Shown here in pieces: positions 22,939 through 30,555 of a stretch of 55,669 bases of DNA. Below the pieces are notes generated by a model. It was given only the letters and a program-made list of their open reading frames with translations. It searched no databases and had not been told where the DNA came from. Position numbers and translations under genes: made by a program. How positions within the stretch are numbered: position 1 is the stretch's first letter; each line of letters starts with the position of its first letter. The DNA lies in assembly GCA_012514505.1 (NCBI GenBank), contig JAAZAD010000053.1, positions 1-55,669 on the forward strand. The letters are read 5' to 3'. This stretch comes from Rhodococcus sp. (in: high G+C Gram-positive bacteria). Its GTDB lineage: Bacteria; Actinomycetota; Actinomycetes; Mycobacteriales; Mycobacteriaceae.

Positions 22939-24267
22939 GTGCAGGAGATCGATCCCACCCGCCGCGCGAAGATCGTGGACGTACTGGTGGACGCGTTCGC
23001 CGATTTGATGGAGGCGGACCCGAGCGCGTTCCGCACCAAGTTCCGGAAGATGGCGGCCGACCCGTTTGCCTTCTATCGTGGCAGTGCCTGCATCTTCTAC
23101 AACGACCTGCGGGACTTCGACGACCCGTGGGCGGACGAGCGCACTGGTCGCGCGTGGATTCACGGCGATCTGCATCTCGAGAACTTCGGGACGTACATGA
23201 ACTCCGAGGGCACGCTGATCTTCGACGTCAACGATTTCGACGAGGCCTACGTGGGGCATTTCAGTTGGGATCTTCGTCGGTTCGTCGCCAGTCTCGCGTT
23301 GATGGGTTGGCAGAAGGCTCTCCCCGAAAGCACGGTCCGGGAGCTCGCGGAAACGTATCTGCGCAGCTACATCGAGCAAGTGGAGCACTACGTACGCCGA
23401 GACATGGACGACGAATACGCGGTGGGTCTCGACAACTCGCGGGGCGCCATCCGCGATCTACTCCTCAGCGCGCGCGTCTCCACCCGGATCAGCTTGCTCG
23501 AGAAGGTCACGGTGCTCGAGGATTACGACCGACGGTTCCGCCGCGGTCGCGGTGTCCGTGATCTCGACGAGGCCGAACATGCGATGGTGTGTCAGGCCTT
23601 CGACACCTACGTCGAACGGCTCCCCGAGGGGAAGCGGTCAGAGCGTCCGGATTTCTACCGGATCAAGGATGTGGTGGGGCGGAAGGGCTTCGGAATCGGC
23701 AGCGCGGGCCTGCCCGCCTACAACGTGCTGATCGACGGGGCCTCGCAGGCCCTCGAGAACGACATCATTCTGTCCCTCAAGCAGGGCAACTATGCCGCCC
23801 CGAGCCGGATCGTCGAGGAAGCAGCGGTCCGCGACTATTTCCAGCACGAGGGCCACCGCACCGTGGTGAGTCAGCGTGCCCTGCAGGTGCACACCGATCC
23901 GCTGCTCGGATACACGGAAATCGGCGGCGTGGGGTTCGTCGTTTCCGAACTCTCCCCGTACGAGTTGGATCTCGACTGGTCGGATCTCACCGAACCGGAA
24001 GACATTGCACCAGTTCTCGAGGACCTCGGCCGGGCGACCGCGAAGGTGCATTGCGTGTCCGACGAGGACAGCGACCAGACGCTGGTCACGTTCCAGACCG
24101 AGGACGCCATACACGGCGTCATCGACGGTCATGTCGACGAATTCGTCAATGAGATCATCGATTTCGGTATCGCCTACGCAGAAGTGAGCCGCAAGGATCA
24201 TCAGCTGTTCGTGAACGCGTTCCGTGAGGACGAGATTGCCGGAGTCACCGCCCGTTCGAAGGCATGA
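22939..24267 (+). CDS. DUF2252 domain protein
   Basis: A 442-residue protein with a kinase-like DUF2252 fold. It has FRTKFRKMAADPFAFYRGSA, the HGDLHLENFG motif near residue 73 (resembling the catalytic loop of aminoglycoside phosphotransferases), and DVNDFDEAYVGHFSWDLRR with a DFD-like metal motif. RKGFGIGSAGLPAYNVLIDG and LSLKQGNYAAPS follow. GTG 22939 follows GAGGAAG at proper spacing. The family is widespread and its reaction is unknown, although a phosphotransferase activity is suggested by these motifs. It stands alone, with its end three bases from the converging GntR gene. Confidence 0.8.
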   Translation: MQEIDPTRRAKIVDVLVDAFADLMEADPSAFRTKFRKMAADPFAFYRGSACIFYNDLRDFDDPWADERTGRAWIHGDLHLENFGTYMNSEGTLIFDVNDFDEAYVGHFSWDLRRFVASLALMGWQKALPESTVRELAETYLRSYIEQVEHYVRRDMDDEYAVGLDNSRGAIRDLLLSARVSTRISLLEKVTVLEDYDRRFRRGRGVRDLDEAEHAMVCQAFDTYVERLPEGKRSERPDFYRIKDVVGRKGFGIGSAGLPAYNVLIDGASQALENDIILSLKQGNYAAPSRIVEEAAVRDYFQHEGHRTVVSQRALQVHTDPLLGYTEIGGVGFVVSELSPYELDLDWSDLTEPEDIAPVLEDLGRATAKVHCVSDEDSDQTLVTFQTEDAIHGVIDGHVDEFVNEIIDFGIAYAEVSRKDHQLFVNAFREDEIAGVTARSKA

Positions 24268-24269
24268 AT

Positions 24270-24986
24270 CTAGATGTTTGCGCCCTCGGCGTAGTAGCCA
24301 CGGATGTGACCGACTATTCGGTCGAGTGCCAGACCGGGGTCGCCGGCGACGACGGCGTCGACGAGGCCGCGGTGTTCGTGTCGTAGTCGTGAACACGTGG
24401 TGGGCCACGTGTTCACCGGCACCCCGGACAGTACGTAGCTCTCGATGGACGCGCGAAGACCGGCCATCATCGCCGCCACCACCTGGTTGCCTGCGGCGTC
24501 GGCCATGGCGACGTGGAATTGGGCGTCGAGGATCAGAAATTCCTCGGCGGCCAATCCGGGATCGTCCATCGAGTCGAGCAGTTCGACGGCGTGGGTGAGG
24601 TCCGGTGTGGGGTTCCGGTTGGCCAAGGTCTGCATCACCTCCGATTCGAGGACCAGGCGGGTCTGCACCACGTCCGAGACCGGAAATCCTTGGGCGGCAA
24701 CCTGCATGCGCATGAGCATCGTCATCCCCCCGGTAGGGCGTGACACGATCATGGCGCCCGCATTGGGGCCCGAGCCCGTCTGGGCTTTCAGCAGGCCGAG
24801 GGCTTCCATCACGCGCAATGCTTCGCGCACCGACGAGCGGCCCACACCGAGATCTGCGGCGAGGGTGCGCTCGCCGGGGAGGCGCTGCCCAGGCAGCATC
24901 TCCCCGGAGACCAACATTTCCTCCAGGCGGCTCAGAACCTGCTCCCACGCACGGGGGCCGGGCTGAGACGGGGTGGATGGCGACAT
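24270..24986 (-). CDS. FadR-type GntR regulator, probable lactate-responsive repressor
   Basis: A 238-residue regulator with an N-terminal GntR winged helix (MLPGQRLPGERTLAADLGVG, SSVREALRVMEALGLLKAQT) and a C-terminal FCD domain with metal/ligand residues (EFLILDAQFHVAMADAAGNQ; HEHRGLVDAV). It lies 11 bases after the lactate permease gene and is probably cotranscribed with it. FadR-type members next to lut genes (LldR/LutR) sense L-lactate and bind TGGTC-N-GACCA sites. Two such sites flank the divergent promoters at 26718 and 26829, so this protein is the natural candidate for both. I chose ATG 24986 over 25052, which would overlap the permease gene. Confidence 0.85.
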   Translation of the reverse strand: MSPSTPSQPGPRAWEQVLSRLEEMLVSGEMLPGQRLPGERTLAADLGVGRSSVREALRVMEALGLLKAQTGSGPNAGAMIVSRPTGGMTMLMRMQVAAQGFPVSDVVQTRLVLESEVMQTLANRNPTPDLTHAVELLDSMDDPGLAAEEFLILDAQFHVAMADAAGNQVVAAMMAGLRASIESYVLSGVPVNTWPTTCSRLRHEHRGLVDAVVAGDPGLALDRIVGHIRGYYAEGANI

Positions 24987-24997
24987 GACAGGTGAGC

Positions 24998-26665
24998 CTA
25001 GGGCAGCATCCACGACAGGACCGGGGTGGACTGCAGGTAGACCAGCGTGCACAGGAGCAACAACATCGCGGCGCTGTAGCCGATGACCTTGCGGAGCAGG
25101 ATCGGCTCGCTGCCGGGCTGTCCCACCGCCGTTGCCGCGATGGTCAGGTTCTGCGGGCTGATGAGCTTGCCGACGACGCCGCCCGAGGTGTTCGCGGACA
25201 CCAGCAGCGTGGGGTCTATCCCGGCGGTCTGTCCGGCGGCCTGCTGCAGTTTGGCGAACAATGCGTTCGCCGACGTGTCCGATCCGGTGACGGCGGTGCC
25301 GATCCAGCCGAGCATCGGGGAGAAGAAGGCGAAGATTGCGCCGGTGCCAGCCAACCAGGTGCCGATCGCGACGGTCTGTCCGGACTGGTTCATCACGTAG
25401 CTCAGGCCGAGGACAGTGGCGACGGTCGCGATGGCAAGGCGCATTCTCATCACCGTGGCACCGAACGCGGCGACACCCATCCGGACGGTCATCGGGAAAT
25501 GGCCGGAGTGAGTGAAGAGGGAGTAGACGATGATGACGATGACACCGCAGATGAGCAGAAGTGTGCCGGGCGTGGAGAGCCAGGAGAAGGTGTAGATGGC
25601 GCTGGACGATGGTTCACCGGTGTCGGTGAGCAGGCTGCCGTACAGCCCGGGCCACTCGACCTTGCGGTCGGTGCGAGCCAGCCACGCGGGCAGGTCGAAG
25701 CCGAGAGTCCACAGCTTGGCGACACCGAACACGAAGACGACCAGCAGGTACGGCATCAGGGCCATGGACACGCGGGTGACGCCGAGGGGCTCCGGTTCGA
25801 TGTGGGAGCGCTGCTCGTCCGGGGTGGTCGGCGACCAGAACCGCAGCATGATCACGGCGGCAGCCAGGCCGGCGAGCGATGCGACGACGTCGGTGAGTTC
25901 GTAGGAGAAGTTGCTCGAGCACCAGAACTGTGCGAGGGCGAAGACGAAACCGGTGACGAGCGCGATGGGCCACACCTGCTTCACGCCCCGTTTGCCGTCG
26001 ACCAGGAACAGGAGAAGCAACGGCACGAACAGTGCGAGTGTCGGGGTCTGACGGCCGACGGTGGCTGCGATCTCCTCGGCCGGGATTCCGGTGAGGTTGC
26101 CCGCGGTGGTGATCGGAATGGCCATGGCGCCGAACGCAACCGGGGCGGTATTGGCCACGAGCACCGTCACGGCCGCGCGGATCGGCGGCATTCCGAGGGC
26201 GATCAGCATGGCGCCGGTGATGGCGACGGGAGCACCGAATCCGGCCAGCGCCTCGAGCATCCCGCCGAAGCAGAAGGCGATGAGCATGGCCTGCACTCGC
26301 ATGTCGCCGCGCCCGATCGAGTTGAACACCCTGCGCAGGTCCTCGAATCTGCCACTCACGACCGTGAGCTCGTAGAACCAGATCGCGTTCACCACGATCC
26401 ACATCACGGGGAACAACCCGAACGCAATACCTTGCAGGGCGGACAAGCCCGTCAGGGATGCGGGCATATCGAAGCCCACGACAGCGACCACCGCAGCCAC
26501 CGCGAGTGCACCGAGCCCCGAGTACCACGCCTTGAGCTTGAACCCCGCCAGAAGCACGAAGAACGTCAGCAGCGGGACGAGTCCGACGAGTGCCGAGACG
26601 GTGAGACTTCCCGCCACGGCACTGGTCGACGGGGTGAAACTCACCGCGAGTTGGTCGATTTCCAC
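24998..26665 (-). CDS. lctP: L-lactate permease
   Basis: A 555-residue transporter of the LctP family, which takes up L-lactate (and often D-lactate or glycolate) with protons across the cytoplasmic membrane. It has about 13 transmembrane helices. Conserved segments include GGMLEALAGFGAPVAITGAM, NTAPVAFGAMAIPITTAGNL, GWIGTAVTGSDTSANALFAK and VSANTSGGVVGKLISPQNLT, all diagnostic for the family. GTG 26665 has AGGAG eight bases upstream. It is divergent from lutABC and shares two operators with it, giving uptake and oxidation in one regulated module. Confidence 0.95.
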   Translation of the reverse strand: MEIDQLAVSFTPSTSAVAGSLTVSALVGLVPLLTFFVLLAGFKLKAWYSGLGALAVAAVVAVVGFDMPASLTGLSALQGIAFGLFPVMWIVVNAIWFYELTVVSGRFEDLRRVFNSIGRGDMRVQAMLIAFCFGGMLEALAGFGAPVAITGAMLIALGMPPIRAAVTVLVANTAPVAFGAMAIPITTAGNLTGIPAEEIAATVGRQTPTLALFVPLLLLFLVDGKRGVKQVWPIALVTGFVFALAQFWCSSNFSYELTDVVASLAGLAAAVIMLRFWSPTTPDEQRSHIEPEPLGVTRVSMALMPYLLVVFVFGVAKLWTLGFDLPAWLARTDRKVEWPGLYGSLLTDTGEPSSSAIYTFSWLSTPGTLLLICGVIVIIVYSLFTHSGHFPMTVRMGVAAFGATVMRMRLAIATVATVLGLSYVMNQSGQTVAIGTWLAGTGAIFAFFSPMLGWIGTAVTGSDTSANALFAKLQQAAGQTAGIDPTLLVSANTSGGVVGKLISPQNLTIAATAVGQPGSEPILLRKVIGYSAAMLLLLCTLVYLQSTPVLSWMLP

Positions 26666-26717
26666 GTGAAACTCCTGGGTTGTGGCAGCCGGGTTGCGAC
26701 GGCCGGTTGAGCGGCTG

Positions 26718-26732
26718 TGTGGTCAGACCACA
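26718..26732. promoter_or_regulatory. LldR/FadR-type operator 1
   Basis: TGTGGTCAGACCACA is a palindrome apart from its central base and lies 53 bases upstream of lctP. It matches operator 2 except at the centre. The TGGTC-N-GACCA core is the site type recognised by FadR-family lactate regulators. Confidence 0.8.
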
Positions 26733-26828
26733 GAAACGTACACTATGACTCGCGTCACATTCCAGGTTTTGGTTCGAGTTTCTACTTTCTCGTCGATTAT
26801 GTGGCGCACCGCACTGACCATGCCTTAC

Positions 26829-26843
26829 TGTGGTCTGACCACA
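26829..26843. promoter_or_regulatory. LldR/FadR-type operator 2
   Basis: TGTGGTCTGACCACA lies 22 bases before the lutA start codon. Its centre is 111 bases from that of operator 1, close to a whole number of helical turns, which would allow a looped repression complex over both divergent promoters. Confidence 0.8.
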
Positions 26844-26864
26844 CCGACGATTTCGGAGAACCAC

Positions 26865-27632
26865 ATGCGAGTCGCGTTGTTCGCCACCTGTATCGGCGAC
26901 ACGATGTTCCCGAATGCAGTCAAGGCGACTGCACTACTGCTGACGAGGCTGGGCCACGAGGTGGTGTTTCCTCCAGGCCAGACGTGCTGCGGCCAGATGC
27001 ACGTCAACACCGGCTACCAGCCCGACGCACTGCCCCTGGTGGCCAACTACGCCGAAAACTTCGGGGATCGCTCCATCGACGCCGTCGTGGCACCGTCCGG
27101 ATCGTGCGTCGGCTCGGTGCGGCATCAGCACGAGATCGTCGCCTCGCGCTACGGCAGCCCCGCCCTGTGTAGCCAGGTCGAGACCGTGAAGGCCAAGACG
27201 TACGAGCTGTCCGAACTGCTCGTGGACGTCCTCGGTGTCACCGATGTGGGCGCGTACTACCCGCACCGGGTCACCTATCACCCCACGTGTCATTCGCTGC
27301 GGATGCTGCGCGTCGGCGACAAGCCACTGCAGTTGCTGCGTGCGGTCCGCGAAATCGATCTCGTCGAACTCCCCGAGGCCGATTCGTGCTGCGGGTTCGG
27401 CGGCACCTTCGCCCTCAAGAATGCGGAGACGTCGACGGCCATGCTCGCCGACAAGCTCGGCAACATCTCCAGCACCGAAGCCGAGTTGTGTTGCGCCAGC
27501 GACTCGTCCTGTCTGATGCACATCGGTGGGGGAATGTCCCGGCTTCAGACGGGCACCCGCACCGTGCACCTCGCCGAGATCCTGGCATCGGTCGAAGCGG
27601 ATCTCGGCGCGCGTGAGGAGGCAACCGCATGA
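26865..27632 (+). CDS. lutA: Lactate utilization protein LutA, (Fe-S)-binding oxidoreductase
   Basis: A 255-residue member of the CCG-domain family. Two cysteine-rich motifs are intact: PGQTCCGQMHVNTGY near residue 45 and ADSCCGFGGTF near residue 178, each preceded by single Cys residues that complete Fe-S ligation. LutA works with LutB and LutC to oxidise L-lactate to pyruvate in the cytoplasm. ATG 26865 is the first codon that keeps the conserved MRVALFATCIGD start. An open frame extends upstream across the operator region but is not coding. The stop overlaps lutB by four bases. Confidence 0.93.
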   Translation: MRVALFATCIGDTMFPNAVKATALLLTRLGHEVVFPPGQTCCGQMHVNTGYQPDALPLVANYAENFGDRSIDAVVAPSGSCVGSVRHQHEIVASRYGSPALCSQVETVKAKTYELSELLVDVLGVTDVGAYYPHRVTYHPTCHSLRMLRVGDKPLQLLRAVREIDLVELPEADSCCGFGGTFALKNAETSTAMLADKLGNISSTEAELCCASDSSCLMHIGGGMSRLQTGTRTVHLAEILASVEADLGAREEATA

Positions 27633-29143
27633 GCCCCGTCGGATTGGGATTGCCCGCGCTGCCGCCCCGCGCCCCGCACGGCTCGGGAAACCTGCGCGGC
27701 ACCGAAACATTCCCTGCAGCAGCGCATCACGAGCTCGCCAACGGCCAATTGCGCCGAAACCTCGGCAAGGCCACTCACACCATCCGCGAGAAGCGCCTCC
27801 ACGTCACCGGGGAACTGCCCGACTGGGAACAGCTGCGCGATACCGGGTCGGCCGTCAAGACCGATGCGATGAACCGCCTCCCGGAGCTGCTCGAACAGCT
27901 CGAGGCTGCGGTTACCGCACGAGGCGGAATCGTGCACTGGGCGGCCGACGCACACGAGGCCAACGAGATCGTCACCCGACTGGTTCGTGAGACCGGGTCG
28001 GAGGAGGTCATCAAGGTCAAATCCATGGCGACACAGGAGATCGGACTCAACGAGCATCTCGAGGAGCAGGGAATCCGGCCCATCGAGACCGATCTCGCCG
28101 AACTCATAGTCCAGCTCGGCCATGACACGCCCTCCCACATCCTCGTCCCTGCGATCCACCGCAACCGCGCGGAGATTCGGCAAATCTTCCTGCGCGAAAT
28201 GCAGGGCGTGGATCCGAATCTCGACGACAACCCGGCGAACCTGGCAGCCGCGGCCCGCACGTTCTTGCGGCACAAGTTCATGACCACACCGGTTGCGATC
28301 TCGGGGGCCAACTTCGCCGCCGCCGACACCGGGACGCTCGGAGTCGTCGAATCGGAAGGCAACGGGCGCATGTGCCTGACTCTGCCGCAGACGCTCATCA
28401 CCGTCATGGGCATCGAGAAGGTGTTGCCGACGTATGCGGACCTCGAGGTGTTCTTGCAGCTGCTTCCCCGGTCGTCGACGGGGGAGCGGATGAACCCGTA
28501 CACGTCGATGTGGACGGGCGTCACTCCCGACGACGGACCGCAGGCCTTCCATCTGGTGTTGCTCGACAACGGGCGCACCGCCGCGCTTGCGGACAAGGTG
28601 GGCCGCGAGGCTCTCAACTGCATCCGCTGTTCCGCGTGCCTGAATGTGTGCCCGGTCTACGAGCGCACCGGTGGGCACGCCTACGGCTCCACCTATCCGG
28701 GGCCGATCGGAGCGGTGCTCACCCCCCAATTGACCGGCATGGACGACAAGAACGATCCGAATGCGTCGCTGCCCTTCGCTTCCAGTCTGTGTGGGGCGTG
28801 CTTCGATGCCTGCCCGGTGAAGATCGACATTCCGTCCCTGCTGGTGGAGTTGCGGCACCAGAAGGTGGAGAAGTCCGGATTCGGTGCCGAGGCGGCGGCC
28901 ATGAAGGCGGCGTCGTTCGCGATGTCATCCGCGGGACGGTTCGCCACCGCGCAGAAGGCCGCCGGGATCGGGCGGCTGATGGCCGGGAAGAAGGGCAGAA
29001 TCTCGACGCTGCCGCCGCCATTGAACGGATGGACCGCGGCCCGAGACATTCCCGCGCCACCGAAGCAGACGTTCCGGGACTGGTGGGATTCGGACGAGGG
29101 CCGCGTGGCGATTGCGGCGCAGCGGCCGGAGGAGCAGAAATGA
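27629..29143 (+). CDS. lutB: Lactate utilization iron-sulfur protein LutB
   Basis: A 504-residue protein with an N-terminal LUD domain (ISGANFAAADTGTLGVVESE near residue 230) and a C-terminal ferredoxin-like part with two 4Fe-4S motifs: CIRCSACLNVCPVY near 332 and CGACFDACPVKI near 391. A typical C-terminal W-containing tail follows. It is the electron-transferring subunit of the L-lactate oxidation complex. ATG overlaps the lutA stop, and the TGA overlaps lutC (ATGA), so all three proteins are translationally coupled, which is typical for subunits. Confidence 0.94.
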   Translation: MSPVGLGLPALPPRAPHGSGNLRGTETFPAAAHHELANGQLRRNLGKATHTIREKRLHVTGELPDWEQLRDTGSAVKTDAMNRLPELLEQLEAAVTARGGIVHWAADAHEANEIVTRLVRETGSEEVIKVKSMATQEIGLNEHLEEQGIRPIETDLAELIVQLGHDTPSHILVPAIHRNRAEIRQIFLREMQGVDPNLDDNPANLAAAARTFLRHKFMTTPVAISGANFAAADTGTLGVVESEGNGRMCLTLPQTLITVMGIEKVLPTYADLEVFLQLLPRSSTGERMNPYTSMWTGVTPDDGPQAFHLVLLDNGRTAALADKVGREALNCIRCSACLNVCPVYERTGGHAYGSTYPGPIGAVLTPQLTGMDDKNDPNASLPFASSLCGACFDACPVKIDIPSLLVELRHQKVEKSGFGAEAAAMKAASFAMSSAGRFATAQKAAGIGRLMAGKKGRISTLPPPLNGWTAARDIPAPPKQTFRDWWDSDEGRVAIAAQRPEEQK

Positions 29144-29763
29144 GTTCCCGCGACGTGATCCTGGGACGCATTCGGGATGCGATCACGCTGGCTCCGCCGG
29201 TGCCGCAAGAGATTCCCCGCGAGTACCGAACCGGGCGAACCATGGGAGACACCCAACGCCTGGACCTGTTCATCGACCGGCTGGTGGATTACAAAGCCCA
29301 GGTGCACCAGTGCGGCAGCGACGATATACCCGCGACGCTCGCGCGAGTCCTGGCCCGTGCGGGTGCAGTCCGGGTGGGCGTGCCTGCCGGGCTGGATGGT
29401 TCGTGGCTTACCGGGTTCACCGGCGAGGTTGTTGTGGATTCCCCGGACGTGCCCGCGCCGGACCTGTCCTCCCTGGACGGTGTGGTCACCGCCTCGACGG
29501 TGTCGTGCGCAGAGACCGGCACCATTTTCCTCGACGGCAGCCCCGACCAGGGTCGTCGTGCGTTGACGCTGGTGCCCGATCTGCACGTGTGCGTCGTGCC
29601 GCTCGCCACCGTCGAAGTCGGTGTCCCGGAGGCCATGGCCAGGCTGGTGCCCGAACGTCCGACCACCATGATCAGTGGCCCGTCCGCGACCTCGGACATC
29701 GAGCTCGAGCGCGTCGAAGGAGTGCACGGCCCACGCAACCTGCACGTGGTGATCGTGAGCTGA
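29140..29763 (+). CDS. lutC: Lactate utilization protein LutC
   Basis: A 207-residue LUD-domain protein, the third member of the L-lactate oxidation module. SSRDVILGRIRDAI starts the protein, and VVTASTVSCAETGTIFLDGS is the conserved LUD motif with the A-E-T-G-T-I core. It ends with HGPRNLHVVIV, also conserved. Its start overlaps the lutB stop. The stop codon is immediately adjacent to that of the converging methyltransferase gene, without room for a terminator. Confidence 0.93.
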   Translation: MSSRDVILGRIRDAITLAPPVPQEIPREYRTGRTMGDTQRLDLFIDRLVDYKAQVHQCGSDDIPATLARVLARAGAVRVGVPAGLDGSWLTGFTGEVVVDSPDVPAPDLSSLDGVVTASTVSCAETGTIFLDGSPDQGRRALTLVPDLHVCVVPLATVEVGVPEAMARLVPERPTTMISGPSATSDIELERVEGVHGPRNLHVVIVS

Positions 29764-30432
29764 TCAGGCCGTTCGGGAACACCGCCGCGCGACCAGGTGC
29801 GCTTCCGGAAACCGGTGGTCGTCGTCCGGTCGGCTCACCGTCCGCCACAGCTCGTCGAACCCCGCATCTGCCAAGAGTTCGGCGAGGTGATCGGGATTCC
29901 ACCGCCACGCCGGTGCAACGCGATGATCGAACTCGGCGACGGTTGCGGTGTCACTGTCGGCGAGCTGGCAGGCGACCGCCACCAAAGCTCCCGGCCTCAT
30001 GCGTGCGCTCCACGCCGACAGCACCGCAGGAATCTCGGCGGGGGGTACGTGGATGAGGCTGAAGCGAGCGAGAATCGCGTCGATGGTCTCGGGGATCGTC
30101 GAGCGGGCCAGGTAGGCGTCGTCCTGCGTGAATCGGCATTCGGGGTACTTCCGCTTCGCGATGGTGAGCATCTGCGCACTCGGATCGACGCCCAGCACGT
30201 TCAGGCCGCGTTGCGCGAGGTCAGCGGTGACGTCGCCCGGTCCACACCCCACATCGACGACCACGCCGGTGCCGTTCATTGCCGCCACCATATCGGCGAA
30301 CGCGTGTACGGCGTGGCGTTCGAGCGGTGTGAGATAGGGAGAAGGAAACGTCTCGGTATACAGCTCGGCCAGCGCGTCGTACCCCGGTTGTTCCACCAGC
30401 AGCGATCGTACGTCAGGTGGGCGAGCCGTCAC
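29764..30432 (-). CDS. Class I SAM-dependent methyltransferase
   Basis: A 222-residue enzyme with the Rossmann-type SAM fold. Motif I VVDVGCGPGDVTADLAQRGL is near residue 58, LGVDPSAQMLTIAKRKYPEC is motif II, and FSLIHVPPAEIPAVLSAWSA follows motif III. The substrate is not predictable. GTG 30432 lies 10 bases from a minus-strand -10 box TACACT (30443-30448) that is embedded in the IdeR-like iron box, so transcription may be iron-regulated together with irtA on the other side. This is an uncommon neighbour for irtAB and could relate to siderophore use, though that is only inference. Confidence 0.8.
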   Translation of the reverse strand: MTARPPDVRSLLVEQPGYDALAELYTETFPSPYLTPLERHAVHAFADMVAAMNGTGVVVDVGCGPGDVTADLAQRGLNVLGVDPSAQMLTIAKRKYPECRFTQDDAYLARSTIPETIDAILARFSLIHVPPAEIPAVLSAWSARMRPGALVAVACQLADSDTATVAEFDHRVAPAWRWNPDHLAELLADAGFDELWRTVSRPDDDHRFPEAHLVARRCSRTA

Positions 30433-30440
30433 CCACTGAC

Positions 30441-30459
30441 TAAGTGTAGGCTCACCGAA
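30441..30459. promoter_or_regulatory. IdeR/DtxR-like iron box
   Basis: TAAGTGTAGGCTCACCGAA matches the 19-bp IdeR consensus TTAGGTTAGGCTAACCTAA at about 13-14 positions, with the central TAGGCT core intact. It lies about 100 bases before irtA and overlaps the likely -10 box of the divergent methyltransferase gene, suggesting iron-dependent repression of both. Confidence 0.65.
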
Positions 30460-30555
30460 GAAAATGGTGGGGATCCCAGCTCGGTGGGTTGATGGGCGTC
30501 CCGTTCACGGCGTGGTGGACAACACCGGAGACAGTCGATCGAAGGGCCTACAACC

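Noticed and set aside
24992-26710. 572-residue plus-strand open frame opposite lctP
   Set aside because: Highly charged, repeat-like composition without hydrophobic core. It is the antisense shadow of the permease gene.
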